Translations under genes and position numbers: made by a program
Notes under the pieces: model-generated
What the model was told of the DNA's origin: nothing
Databases searched by the model: none
Seen by the model: only the letters and a program-made list of their open reading frames with translations
Source of the DNA: Centroberyx gerrardi
Taxonomy: Eukaryota > Chordata > Actinopteri > Beryciformes > Berycidae
NCBI RefSeq assembly: GCF_048128805.1
Contig: NC_136019.1
Coordinates: forward strand, 13,942,905-14,006,904
Reading direction: 5' to 3'
DNA: 64,000 bases
Shown: piece after piece, positions 53,228-64,000 of the stretch
How the letters are laid out: each line of letters opens with the position of its first letter
Position numbering within the stretch: the stretch's first letter is position 1

Positions 53228-54727
53228 ATGTATTTTTGTCTAAGAAGGCTTCAGCTATAACCAGTCTTCAATATCTAACTTCCTAAAACAACAAACCACT
53301 GCTTGATATTTTACTGTAATATAATCTATAGCACCTACGGTAACAAATTAAGCAGAGTTAGACAAACTGAGTAATATTATCTGTCTCTCAGGTCCTGGTG
53401 TATACTTTTTTCTTGTATAAAACAATAAGCACATTAAATTGATTGCAAAATACATCCAAGAACAGCACAAATTATATTTCTTTCCACACACTGGAATGTG
53501 AGCTGGATTTTTAGGACAACACAAACTGCCTTGTCCGATTGTCCACTCTCTTGACTTGATTCCTTCACAGCCTTTCCAAAGTGGTCGGACCTCTGAAAGC
53601 CTGAGAGGCCATGAGAATAGATAACAGGACAAGGCCCATGAGACAAAGTCAAGCTCAAGAACCTAAAAGGATTCCAAACACTGCTTGGCCCAGCTCTGTT
53701 ATTAATGACAGAAAAACTACATAGGAATTGATACTTAACAGTTCATTATATCCCTTCCCTCCCTCTCTTTTCCCTTCAAAAATGTGACTTTTTAGTGGAA
53801 CACGTTGGATGCAGAAGGGGAAATAAGGCACAGCCCCTAACTAACTCACAAGCTCAAGTCAGTGATGATGTGCTCAAAGATCTGAGTGTCAAGGGAAATT
53901 CACTATTTTGGGGGATAATAAGAGACAAATATCTCACCATTACTCAGAAATTCTGTCTACAATGCAACAGAGCAGTTTAACAAATTCCAATGCATATAAA
54001 CCAAACCCATTCTAATTTTTCATTCATATTTTTTATGGGGCAATAACATGAGTGGAAAAATTAACCAGGCATTCTGAGACCATTTCTGAGACACGGCCAT
54101 ACCTGTGATGTTGTCATATGTCCTGAAGTTCATCTCTATGTGGTCCCATTGGAAAACCATACAGCTCTCTGCACTGGAAACAGCAATTGCCACACAGACA
54201 TCATTCTTATGGGAGAATATGTCTAGCCAACACAGCTACAGCTAGTGTGTGTGGACTATAGACCATAGACTGTAAAAACATGCCTATACGTACCAATCTG
54301 GCTGCATGCACACACAAAGCCCACAAACAGGTAAGAGGTGATGTTGAAAAAAAAAAAAGGCATAAGAAAGGCAATGGATAAAAATATTTAAATGGAGGAT
54401 ATTGTTAAAATGCATTTTTCTTTATGGCAGTGAAGTCTGGGGCCTCTTATTTAAAGTTACTTATTGAAAAGTGGATAAAACCCCAACAGAACAGCTGCAT
54501 CCTGATTTCTGCAGGCACATTCAGCTTACCAACAGAAGCTCCTCTAAGCTGGCATCCAGGGCAGAGCAGGGCAGGATCCCCAGAAAAGAGCCTGCAAGTT
54601 CTGGACTCACCTGGTTCACCCTACTTATCTATCACAATCAATTTAATGGATCAGCTGAATTAATTTGAATTGAGTTTAATTTAAGTGTTATTGCATGTTT
54701 ATCTAGGGTATTATTTTACTAGGCTAC
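53228..54727. other. Spacer between duplication copies; no gene seen
   Basis: AT-rich sequence without recognisable coding or mobile features. Minor open frames at 53348-53658 and 54424-54668 lack family resemblance, splice context and codon bias I could support. Confidence 0.5.
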
Positions 54728-54786
54728 TGCCCTTCAAAAACCATACTGGCTGAAGCCTAATCTGTTCTGTACACCCCAAAACTCAC

Positions 54787-55014
54787 TTTTTCCAAACGTG
54801 ATAAACTTTGTGCTTTTATTTTGAAGGCTAACTAGCTAATCGTTGCGTCTGGCTTGACGCGCTTTGAGTGGGCGTGGGCGGGCTGGAGCGCTCGTGCCGT
54901 TTACCAACAACCCGTCAGCTGTGTCAAACCACACACATAACCAGAATAAGACCTGAAGTAAAGTGAGTTTGCCTTCAAAATTAAAGCGCAAAGTTTGTCA
55001 TGTTTGAAAAAAGA
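54787..55014. mobile_element. Foldback (inverted-repeat) element, complete only in the right duplication copy
   Basis: The left arm (54787-54832, core AAACTTTGTGCTTTTATTTT) is complementary to the right arm (54968-55014, core AAAATTAAAGCGCAAAGTTT) over about 46 bases with few mismatches. The loop between is about 135 bases. In the left duplication copy only the left arm is present (about 38929-38975). Confidence 0.65.
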
Positions 55015-55333
55015 GAAAGTATTGGTGTGAAAAGTAACAAATCCTTACGTTATACTGTGAAAATGATATTTAAGAAAGCAAGACATACATTTTGATTCAC
55101 TACAGATTCCCTCTTAAATGAGTTACAGATTACATTCTTAAATCGCCTATTCAGAACAACACCCTTAGTCTTTATTAGGCCTAAAACTAGAGAATTTGTC
55201 TCAAAAACTCATAGAACATGTTAGATGAGAAATGTATGTATTTTTTCATGTATGCACATACTGTTATTTGAATTGCACTATTATCTTAACATGGACCATT
55301 ACAAATGAAAAATGTTTGAAAAAGTTTAGTTTC

Positions 55334-55351
55334 TTAGGGTTAGGGTTAGGG
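55334..55351 (+). repeat. Interstitial telomere-like tract (TTAGGG)3
   Basis: Three perfect TTAGGG units, absent at the matching site near 39540 in the left duplication copy. A further two-unit tract (AGGGTTAGGGTTA) is at 61911-61923. Confidence 0.85.
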
Positions 55352-56285
55352 TTTCATGATTTTCAATAAGCAATGCACTACATTTTATATGGCCTACAGA
55401 CTGACCAGTCATATATGATTAAAAATACTGTTGTATAAAAACATGAGTAATAACACATATTACAGATAATCTCTTACTACTGCAAAATTGATTACTGCAG
55501 TTTCCTTACAGGACATGAATTAAACATCTTAAATCATATCTTAAATCACATTGTTTTCACAGTGGCACTTTCACAAGAGCAGTTAGAGATATTTCTAATT
55601 CAGGCCCATAGATGGTGCTACAGGCCAAACAAAACAATTAGAAAGCGTCACCATATATATGCAAAACTTTATGAGATTGAATATTTACAGATAAGCATTA
55701 ATTACTACCAGTGTACCATCCAATATGCCGTTTTCCTGCACTATGTTGTTGGAGTCATACAGTGTGAACAGTGGGACATGTTAATAACAATTCCATCAAA
55801 ATTTCTCATGTGATTTGTCTCTGACTGGGTACTGGACTCTTGACTAATTTCTCAAAGTGCTTTGAGTCCACCTCACTTCAAGTCACTGAGTCCAGACTCT
55901 TGAACTGGGACACTGAGACTTCCCTCAAGGTTTGCTGGCTTCATTACAGCACCGGTGGTGAAGTCTTCTTTTTTGAACATTTTTTTCAGGGTGGGCCTTG
56001 AATTCCAGCCTTGTTTTTTGGCAAACGTGTAAACACATCTGAAGAGATCAGGAAATACCAACATCAGATCAATGTTGGCTGCATCCTCAGCACTGCAAAC
56101 AGAGAAAGAAATTATTATTCCCAAGTAATGAACATTCAATTCACCAATCCCTGACAGTGGTCGACTTTGTGGATGACCCCAGTTGATTGGTTACCTTGTG
56201 TCTTGTCCTACAGTATTTGCTGCATAAGTCTCTGTTCTGACTTTTGTTTGTGGTGTAATTTATCTGGTAACTATTGCTAAACCAA

Positions 56286-56304
56286 TTAATAATAATAATA
56301 CTAA

Positions 56305-56348
<44 letters not shown>

Positions 56349-56373
56349 ATAATAATAATAATAATAATAATAA
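56286..56373. repeat. (AAT)n(ACT)n(AAT)n trinucleotide repeat in intron 5 of copy B
   Basis: About 29 trinucleotide units. Copy A has only a short AAT/ACA tract at the same site, so it expanded after duplication. Confidence 0.9.
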
Positions 56374-56534
56374 ACAGAAACAAGTTTACACAAGGTGGGT
56401 GTGATATGGACTCTTGTTAGGGTAAGGGGTGGAGGAAGTGTAAGGTTATAGCAACAAACCAATAAAGTGGAGCAACAGTGGAAAGAAAAACATTAAATAA
56501 ATGTGCAGTGATTTAAAAGATGACACCAACTGTG

Positions 56535-56725
56535 CCTGCCTGAGCTCCTCCAGGAGACCGCTCCAAAGAGGAGGTCCGGACAAAGGCCTGGTCTACTTTG
56601 GTCTAGATTAATGACTAGAAGTCCCCTGTCCAGGGATCTAATATTGCACTTTGACTCATAAGGGGATACAAGGTCAGAGATATAACTTGGGGTAAAACCT
56701 ATCTGTGCTTTAATAGTGATTAGCA
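56535..56725 (-). mobile_element. Decayed LINE in intron 5 of copy B
   Basis: The minus strand reads KAQIGFTPSYISDLVSPYES and LRSS-like IRSLDRGLLV, matching LINE reverse transcriptase landmarks. It is the counterpart of the relic at 41770-42110 but truncated at its 5' end. Confidence 0.65.
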
Positions 56726-59700
56726 AATAGAGATGGCAATACAGTTTGACTTGGTGGTATGGTTCTACTCTTGGGGATGCTTCCTGCTGCAGTAATACAG
56801 CATAACAGCATAGTAATACATAGCATGATAAGTAAGGGAGCATTGCAAATAACCCCCATGGGAATGAACTTAGAAATAAAGACCCTCCAGGGAGCATACA
56901 AACAGAGCAGAACCACAGTAGGTGGAGGCTGGGGTGGAGGAGGCTCTTGCAAATAGCAGCAGCCGTAACAGCGGGTGTGAAATACTGCTCTTTCTGAACT
57001 GTCTTGTGAAAAAGTTTGAGACATGCAACACTTTATGTCAGCAAGGCTTTAAAAGTTGCATGGCTATCTGAATTTCTAGATTTCAGGGTATAGCTGCGTA
57101 TTACCAGCATAGCAATAGAAACCGATATTGTCTATGGATAATGTATGAATCATTTGCTGCATTAATGAGGGCAACCTCTGTGCTGTGCATTGTTCTTAAA
57201 CCAGATTGAAATGTCTCAGATATATGTCAAAAGAATGGACCAAAAACAGAAAAAAGTATAATTTCTAGTTTCATAATTTCCAAATGAATAAGGATGGCTG
57301 TCCTGTGACATTTGAAGGTCCTGTATCATTTTAACCTCAGTCTAACTTACTAGTGCTCATGCAGGTTGCGTATGAAGCGCAGTAATCCCAGTGTGTTGTC
57401 AGGGTATTTCTTCTTCTTCTTCTTGGCATCCATCTTCTGGACCAACTCTGGAGGCAACTGGAAAATCAATAAAATTACTGATAAAGTGGCTTCCACGGAA
57501 ATAGAAGTGCAACAACAGTTACGTCGCAGTTACCTTGTTTTTCCACTGACTGAAGAATCCATTTCGGTCCAGTTCACAGATTAGTGTCTGGTCAGCTTCT
57601 TCATATTTTGCCACCTCCGCCTGATTACCAATCTTTCTCAAGTATTCTACTCTCCTGAAACAGAGTTGTACTTTAGGCTACATGATTTACAGAACGAACA
57701 TAACGTAAAACAAATCGGTGGAATTTTGTCGTATCATATTGATCAAAAAATGGTGTTGTAAATAAGCCATGGAAATATGTATACGAAAACAATGAAAGAA
57801 CAGCCAAGGTAGCATCAAAACTGCATGAAAAAGGCTTGACTTTAAATAATTTTCATTTACATGTCTCATTACAGAGCGAGCAATCGATGTGTTGAACAGA
57901 CATGCTTTGGGTAGTTTTGGAGGTTATTTTTCAAGTGTCCACTGGCCCTACAGAACTGCATTGAACAGCTATGTATGCTAGCAAGCAGGATATAATAGTG
58001 AAGCAAATTACAGGACTTTGGTCAGAATCAATTGGTGTGATGGAAAATATGCTTCTATCTCACCTTTCATTGGACCAGAAGAAGGGATGAGCCAAACATT
58101 CCTCCACAGTAGGTCTCTTCTTTGGTTCTCCATTGATCATGTCCTCAATGAGATCCTTTGCAACCACATCTTGAACATGTTCCAGACTGTAGTTCTCTTC
58201 ATCAATGTTGTACTCACATTTATAGGATTTGCCAAACGGATGGTGTCCTCCAGAGAGGATGTAATAGATCAACATCCCTGCCACCTTAAGAATTGACATA
58301 ACAATTTAGTAATTACAGAATGATTTTTTACCCAGTCATCAATTAAATGGCTCCAACAGAAAAAAAAAACGAACCTGTATATCAGTGCTCGATTTGTATG
58401 GTATATCAGCATCTTCTGTCAAAGTCTCTTTGGCCATCCAGCATTTGGTTCCTGCGCTTCTTGTGTGTAAAGTTGTTTGTCCTTCAGGTAATCGTCGGCT
58501 TATGCCAAAATCAGATAATCTTGCCCTCCTCTTAACATCTGCAGGACAAATGGCATAGACAGTAAATTATGTTATACGTTGATCAAAATAAATTCCAATA
58601 TTGGTGTATACTTTTAAAATTTCAGACAGTGAATTGCATGTTTACTAATTTCTTACCAATCAAGACATTCTGGGGTTTGAGATCCCGGTGGAGAATTTGA
58701 GGATTTTGATGATGAAGCACACTTAAACTATGGAGAACCTGATGCACAAGTTCTCTCCTCATTTCAGAGAGACTGTCTTTTGGAAATTCACGGCTGATAT
58801 ATTCTTCCAGGGTGTATTCACATAGCTGAAGAATAAGGTAACCAAAGTTCTCATCCTCTGTAAAGTCAATGTATCGTACAATGGATGAATCATCAAGCTC
58901 TGGAAGCCGTAAAAATCCTTCCTCATTCTTCAGCACCTGATAGCTGAATTTAGACATTCTCTTAACTGCGACTTCAGTGCCGTCACTTATTTTCAGACCC
59001 AAGAAGACTTCAGTTCCATCACTTCCCTTTGCTATGTGGAATTCCACATCTTTCACATACATGATGCTTCCAACTCTGGTTACTTTCCTTTCATCAGTGT
59101 TAAAAAGCTTCTCTAATTTTTCGTTCCACCTCTCACTGATTTTATGCCATTTCTGTGGTTTTGGTGATGGACCAGTGTTTGGGAGGAATGGCTTAACATT
59201 TGAACTTTGAACAGAAACCAAAACATGAACTGCTGTTGGGACACTTGCAGCAGACCAAACTTCATAATTTGGCTCCTGTGGCTTTTTTGGCTTTTTCTTC
59301 TTTTTCTTCTTCTTTTTCTTGGATCCCGGTAACGCTTTACTGGTTGGTGTAGAATCTTCACATTCTGAGTTTGGTTTGTTGAAATGATTTTGCAATCCTC
59401 TAATGATTTCTTTCAGGCTGTTATTACTTTGCATATCTACAGATGTCAGTATATCCTCAGGAACTGAAGTTATTCCCTTTGATGTAAAGATGTCAGCTGC
59501 ATGTTCAGATGAAAGCAAGTTAGCAAGTATGCCATATGTGTAGACTCTCACATCAGAGGTGTATTCTTTCTTAACAAAAAGAGCGATTGTTGTGCATAAT
59601 TTCTCAAGGAAAATCTGATTCCATCCATTTTTGACTTCTGTTTTCTGTGTAATCACATAGAGTGTTTCCAGAATAGCTTTCAGTACATCAGGACTTCGTC

Positions 59701-60644
59701 TTGAGGAAAGTCTTTCCAGCAGTTGGGGGATCATATCCAGTGATATCTCATTTGGTATCTCTCTCATTGTGCAGAAAACTGATTGTAGACTTTGAACAAC
59801 TGAAGATGTGAAATTTTCCTCTGGAATGTTTGGAAAGCGTTTGACTGCATCCGCAATGTAGGAGTTCAGATTTCCTGTGTCCTTCAGCCATATGATACTA
59901 CTCTGACGGCATTGTTCGGCATTTGGCCCAGTAACAGTAAAGAGTACTTCACTTATGGTCAGATGGGTCTGAGGATCCTCCTGCAGCATGTGACTGTCAA
60001 ACATCTTGAAAACTTCTTGTGGTGTTTTCTCTCGTACAGCAATTTGCAGATCGACAAAATGTTTTATTTTGGAACACAATGCATTACCTTTTAATGCAAG
60101 GTTATGTATCACTTTGGATATTTTTTTATTGGTTTCAAGATCTTCAGGTTGTAGCATAAGGAATAGTGTTATCTTTGCACCAGCACAGATTAGCTCTTTC
60201 ACGACATCGTCTCTGTCATGGATGGCAGCAGTATGCAGTGGTGTCCACCTCTGTAGGATGGGATTATCCACTCCATTTGGATTAGCTTTCGCTTTAAGCA
60301 ATTTCCTCACAAAAACAATTGGAGCTTTGGATATTGAGGCATAATGCAAAGATGTCCACTTATTATTGGAAGCCTGGTTTGGGTCTGCACCCTGACGTAG
60401 CAGGAAATCACAAATATATCACAAAAACCTTCTTGTGATTCACAACAGCAGCAATCAAAGGGGAAATGTCATCATTCACCTCTTTGCATGGGTAAAGTTC
60501 CTTAATGTCATTGTCCTTTAATGATTTCTTGAACTTTTTGAGTTTGCTGTCAATTATACACTGTATTATAGGATGTGTTTCTCTTGGGATGACTGTAGTC
60601 ACTTGAAACTGTTGGAAGAAATCCATTTCATCACTTCAGAATAA

Positions 60645-62322
60645 CTGTGGGGTGACAAAATTATGAGGTTAGTGTAACATTTGGTGCCTTTTGAAACTTT
60701 AAACTAGCCCAGTTATGCAGCTACTGACAGAAAGAGTTGTCTGTGGCCGCTATTGATAGATGATTGTGATTATCAATATTCATTTGATTATCATTATTCA
60801 CTTGAGTATCATTATTCATTATATGCTAATTTTCAATGGTAGAGAAGTCATTATGCTATTCATTTTCTGTGATCAAACAGCAACAGGATGTCTACTGAAG
60901 TTTACCTCAATGTGACTGAAAGTCTATTTGAACTTTAGCTGAACTGGAACCTCTAGGAATCTCAGGTAGGGGATGAGTAGAGCTGTAGATGCTGTAACTC
61001 AGATTTTAGATATTCTATATACTCTGTCACTCTTGTGTTTGAGACTTCATTCTTTAATAAAGATTTGGTTTTAGGCCTATCACTATGTTTCTGCCACCTC
61101 TCTAGAATTAAAAAAAGGTTGGCTGCAAGAATAGCCTGGTAAGTTTACCAGTGTGAAATACCTAACACTAAAAATCTGCTGGCATTCAACCACAAACTGT
61201 GATTGGTAACAGGATTGTGAGGCTAACATGTCCACCACTGAAAACTGTCCAAAGTCTGTCTTGTATGGTTCTGCTTGAACATACTGGCAGGATGATATGG
61301 GCAATTAACACAACAAAAAATAGATAAAGTAAATCTCTGTTGCATTTTCTTATCATCTACCCGAAAATGTGAAATGCCTTGTGTTAGCTCTCAAAGTCCA
61401 TATTAAAGTAGACACTTGATGACTTCAGTAGCTCTGGCTAAAGTAGCAAATAGATATATATAGAAATATATAGAGATATTTATGATCAGTGGCATTGATT
61501 TAACAAACCTTAAGGTGTGGTCCCTGCGTCTAATATCATTTCCCAACATAACTTTCAAACCTGCTTATATTGACTACATTTTTGGGTGCAAGTGATATTA
61601 TTTGGTCAGTCTGCTAAATTATTAGATGTAGATCACCAAACACACACTGTTCAGTGTGAATACTAGTCCTAAATGCTTCCCTGATGTGATTTCTTTTTAA
61701 GATATGGTTTCCAAATATACTTCTCCAAGGTAATCATGTTAGCTCTATTAGAGTGACTTGAGTAAAACTAAAATCATTTTACTTTAAAATACATCCGTAT
61801 TCTGCGTTGACTTTGAATGTTGTTTGCTAAAACTTAACTACTCCCTATAGCCTTTGATTGGTTATAAAAAATAAATAATAAATCTGAATCTAATGAAAAT
61901 GAAATTACTGAGGGTTAGGGTTAAAATAGAATAGAATTTATCTTTTTAAATGCATTGGGAAATTGACCAGTATAAAGGCAGAAATGTAATCATTATTTAT
62001 CATATTTAAATAATCCTATTACATTATAAATGTATTAGACAGCGTATTACAACTCTCATGCAGAATAATAAAAAATACATGACTAGAAGAGTCAAACTGT
62101 GATTTTTTTTCGGGTGAATGCAATACGCTTCTGTATGAAACAATAGCTTATAGGCCTATATGTAAGGGGGAAATTAAACTTAGTGTCAAGGTTTACTGTC
62201 CACTTTGAGAATGAATTATACCTGTTTTTCAAAAACCGGCACATACCTATACCTAAACTGATGTGGTTTCTAGTGCGTAGCCTCTCTCTTGCTCTCTCTC
62301 ACACACACGCACGCACGCACGC

Positions 62323-62371
<49 letters not shown>

Positions 62372-64000
62372 AAGCTCCCCTCTCAGTTAACTCTCAGTTC
62401 TTTGTAAAACACTTGACTTCTTGAGTGTTGGACAAACAGGATGTGCCATCTGTCAGTTATTCTCGAAAGTCACTTGAATTTTGCAGAGCAGAAAATCATG
62501 TTCTAGCATTTTCAAGGGAAAGATCAGTAATTTTCACATATTTCTTATTGTAAGCTATGGTGGGGGATGTCACTTCCCTGAACTGACAGGCAGCATTATT
62601 GTTTCTGTGCCCTTTAACCCATCTCAGAATTTTTCTTACACTGACTTGGAAATCCAGTCCCAACTTCATCAAGGTAATCATGTTAGACCTTTTAGAGAAA
62701 GTTACTGACCTCTGCTGGTCATGTGAAAACCATCTAGATGTTGTGAGCGAAACTCATGGCGAAACCGCATCATTGGTGATGGATGACGTGTTTACTGTTG
62801 TCTGTTACGGTTTCATTTCATGATTTTTGATGCTTGAGAAGGGAGAAATGGACTTTGACTCACTGACATTCTGCCACAACCCTGAAACAAACCCTGATAC
62901 ACGATGAAACACATCGTAAAATCATATTTGTACACATTTATTTTGATACTCAACAGATTAAGCTTACAGTATATTTTGAGAGTAACATTCAGTATGCTTA
63001 AAACAATCGTAAAAAAGAATCTGCATGTGATAAAGCTTGCATATTCCATTTTTTTTCTATGATTGGTAATACCATTGATTTAGTATGAGTAGAAGCACTT
63101 TGTCTTGAGACTTCTCAGTTTGTTAGTTGTATCTAAAAAGAATTTGGTGAACATTCTGTTTTGAATGTCATGCTCTTGCAAGCTGCAGTAATATTTTTAA
63201 GTTAAGTGCAAAGATTTGTTCTGATTTTTGTGTGATATGACAAACAGGTAGTGGCATTTCAGTCCTCGTTATATGTACACTTTGTAGCTTGTATATCAAC
63301 ATTCAGTATTTTCAAAGAAATGTATGAAAGAAAGGAAAAGCATCTCAACGCAGGTTGATACATTTACATAAACGTCTTTGTTTCCTGCATGTTTGGACAA
63401 ACAGATGATGTCTTCCATCAAATTTATTTCTTGAGGCCTTTAATCTTCAACTGTTTCAATGACAGACCAATAGTCAAGGTCCCACTATTGGGTTTTTATA
63501 AAGACACACATCAGAAGCTGTTTCTTTATACAGAGGGGTATTTTTGTATTAGCTTGAAAACAAATGATAGCTCCCGGCGATCTGAGGTAAACTCCACAGT
63601 GAGACAAGTGACGACATGTTCACATTACAATAGCCTACCTTAAAAGTGTTTTAAAATGTCCACTTCCCACCATAAACAAGCAGAAGTAAAACCCTATGCA
63701 GACCAATAGTTGTTTTCCATTCCTTTTATCTGAGCTCAATTGATTGTGATTAATACCAATAAAGTTAATCAAGAAAAATACATACCGGGGTTCTTTTGAG
63801 GTGCGAGCCCGTGTGATGTGGGTCTGATGAGTGCCCTGCGCGCTCCCTCTACCTGTGCCCGTCACTTCCTGGACACACCTATACATTATACACCCTGTGC
63901 ACCCAATTACCACCACCAAGTGCCCACAAATATGAATACAAAATATAGGCTATTTGTATAAAATAAATTAGACATAACATAAACAAACATAAAGAATACT
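60645..64000. other. 5' flank of copy B to window edge; no gene seen
   Basis: Flank shared with copy A up to about 61710 with inserted pieces (including 61199-61310, similar to 51573-51690). A degenerate copy of the end of block X is at about 62398-62480. The block at 63606-64000 repeats 49148-49546. No supported open frame occurs. The homology has not ended at position 64000. Confidence 0.5.
62298..62370. repeat. (CA)n/(CG CA)n microsatellite
   Basis: About 36 CA units beginning with several ACGC units, preceded by a CT tract. No counterpart is present in the left duplication copy. Confidence 0.92.

Larger units (their letters stand above)
55873..60626 (-). pseudogene. Copy B: ankyrin-kinase-KEN gene, frameshifted in the ankyrin region
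   Basis: Exons correspond one to one with copy A: 58657-60626, 58375-58538, 58064-58284, 57534-57654, 57351-57457, 55873-56092. The start [19 protein letters not shown] is kept. Relative to copy A, a 10-bp insertion near 60410-60425 (ATCACAAA repeated) shifts the frame and brings a stop at 60408, after residue 72. From the downstream ATG at 60349 (MHYASISK) the rest is open through all exons: 841 residues lacking the first ankyrin repeat. HRDLKPQN, the DFG motif (here LSDFG) and KEN residues FIRNLHEHY are kept. The original TGA has become GGA, adding GSLSVPVQESGLSDLK before a new stop at 55873. The Lys-rich linker is expanded. It may be a young pseudogene or an N-truncated active paralog; the open remainder argues for recent damage or continued use. 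Confidence 0.8.
54728..64000. repeat. Segmental duplication, right copy (contains gene copy B; runs off the right edge)
   Basis: Direct-orientation counterpart of 38869-49556. Shared landmarks are the GATAAACTTTGTGCTTTTAT flank, GATGGTGCTACA at about 55612, all gene exons, the CACACACTGTTCAG flank and the terminal GGTGCGAGCCCGTGTGATGT block at 63800. It lacks the LINE and AC/AT microsatellite of the left copy and has its own telomere-like tracts and CA microsatellite. Confidence 0.85.

Noticed and set aside
56141-56383. Poly-Ile/Ser open frame
   Set aside because: Translation of the AAT/ACT trinucleotide repeat.

Overview
This is a stretch of vertebrate nuclear DNA, almost certainly from a ray-finned (teleost) fish. 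The evidence is split genes with GT-AG introns, long AT-rich intergenic tracts, many CA/GT microsatellites, Tc1-like and hAT elements, L2/Rex-type LINE tails and tRNA-derived SINE pieces of the kinds common in fish. Gene order dhx15 - sod3 - ccdc149 matches the order I recall for the tetrapod chromosome carrying DHX15, SOD3 and CCDC149.

Left part (1-13.4 kb): the 5' six coding exons of dhx15 on the minus strand, encoding the first 376 residues of the spliceosomal DEAH helicase up to part of the second RecA lobe. The rest lies beyond the left edge. Its introns hold a complete 840-bp non-autonomous hAT element with an 8-bp target duplication, a palindromic MITE and SINE pieces. A short YY1/ETS-like promoter motif sits just upstream of the start codon.

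Middle (13.4-38.3 kb): an intergenic gap, then an intact single-coding-exon extracellular Cu/Zn superoxide dismutase (sod3, plus strand), a second intergenic gap, and ccdc149 (minus strand, 23.0-38.2 kb). I could join eleven phase-compatible ccdc149 exons into a 533-residue coiled-coil protein. A separate short terminal exon gives a 363-residue isoform. A Tc1-type MITE lies in the intron beside exon 9.

Right part (38.9-64 kb): the accessory region. A direct segmental duplication (about 38.87-49.55 kb and 54.73-64.0 kb, running off the right edge) carries two copies of a six-exon gene. Each encodes ankyrin repeats, an alpha-helical middle, an IRE1-like protein kinase and a KEN endoribonuclease domain: an RNase L-like layout with an IRE1-like kinase. 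Copy A (41.1-45.7 kb) is intact at 904 residues. Copy B (55.9-60.6 kb) has a 10-bp insertion that breaks the ankyrin region, and it has lost the ancestral stop codon; everything downstream is open. Between the copies is a patchwork of LINE-containing tandem repeats with a 1605-bp period, interstitial telomere-like (TTAGGG) tracts, a foldback element and long microsatellites. A LINE insertion is present in copy A's flank and absent at the matching site in copy B.

The single-copy genes are housekeeping or structural and look ordinary. The duplicated ankyrin-kinase-KEN genes are the likeliest site of little-described biology, plausibly stress- or infection-triggered RNA cleavage. That function is inferred from domains only. 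All identifications come from reading the sequence and remembered family features; no database search was run.
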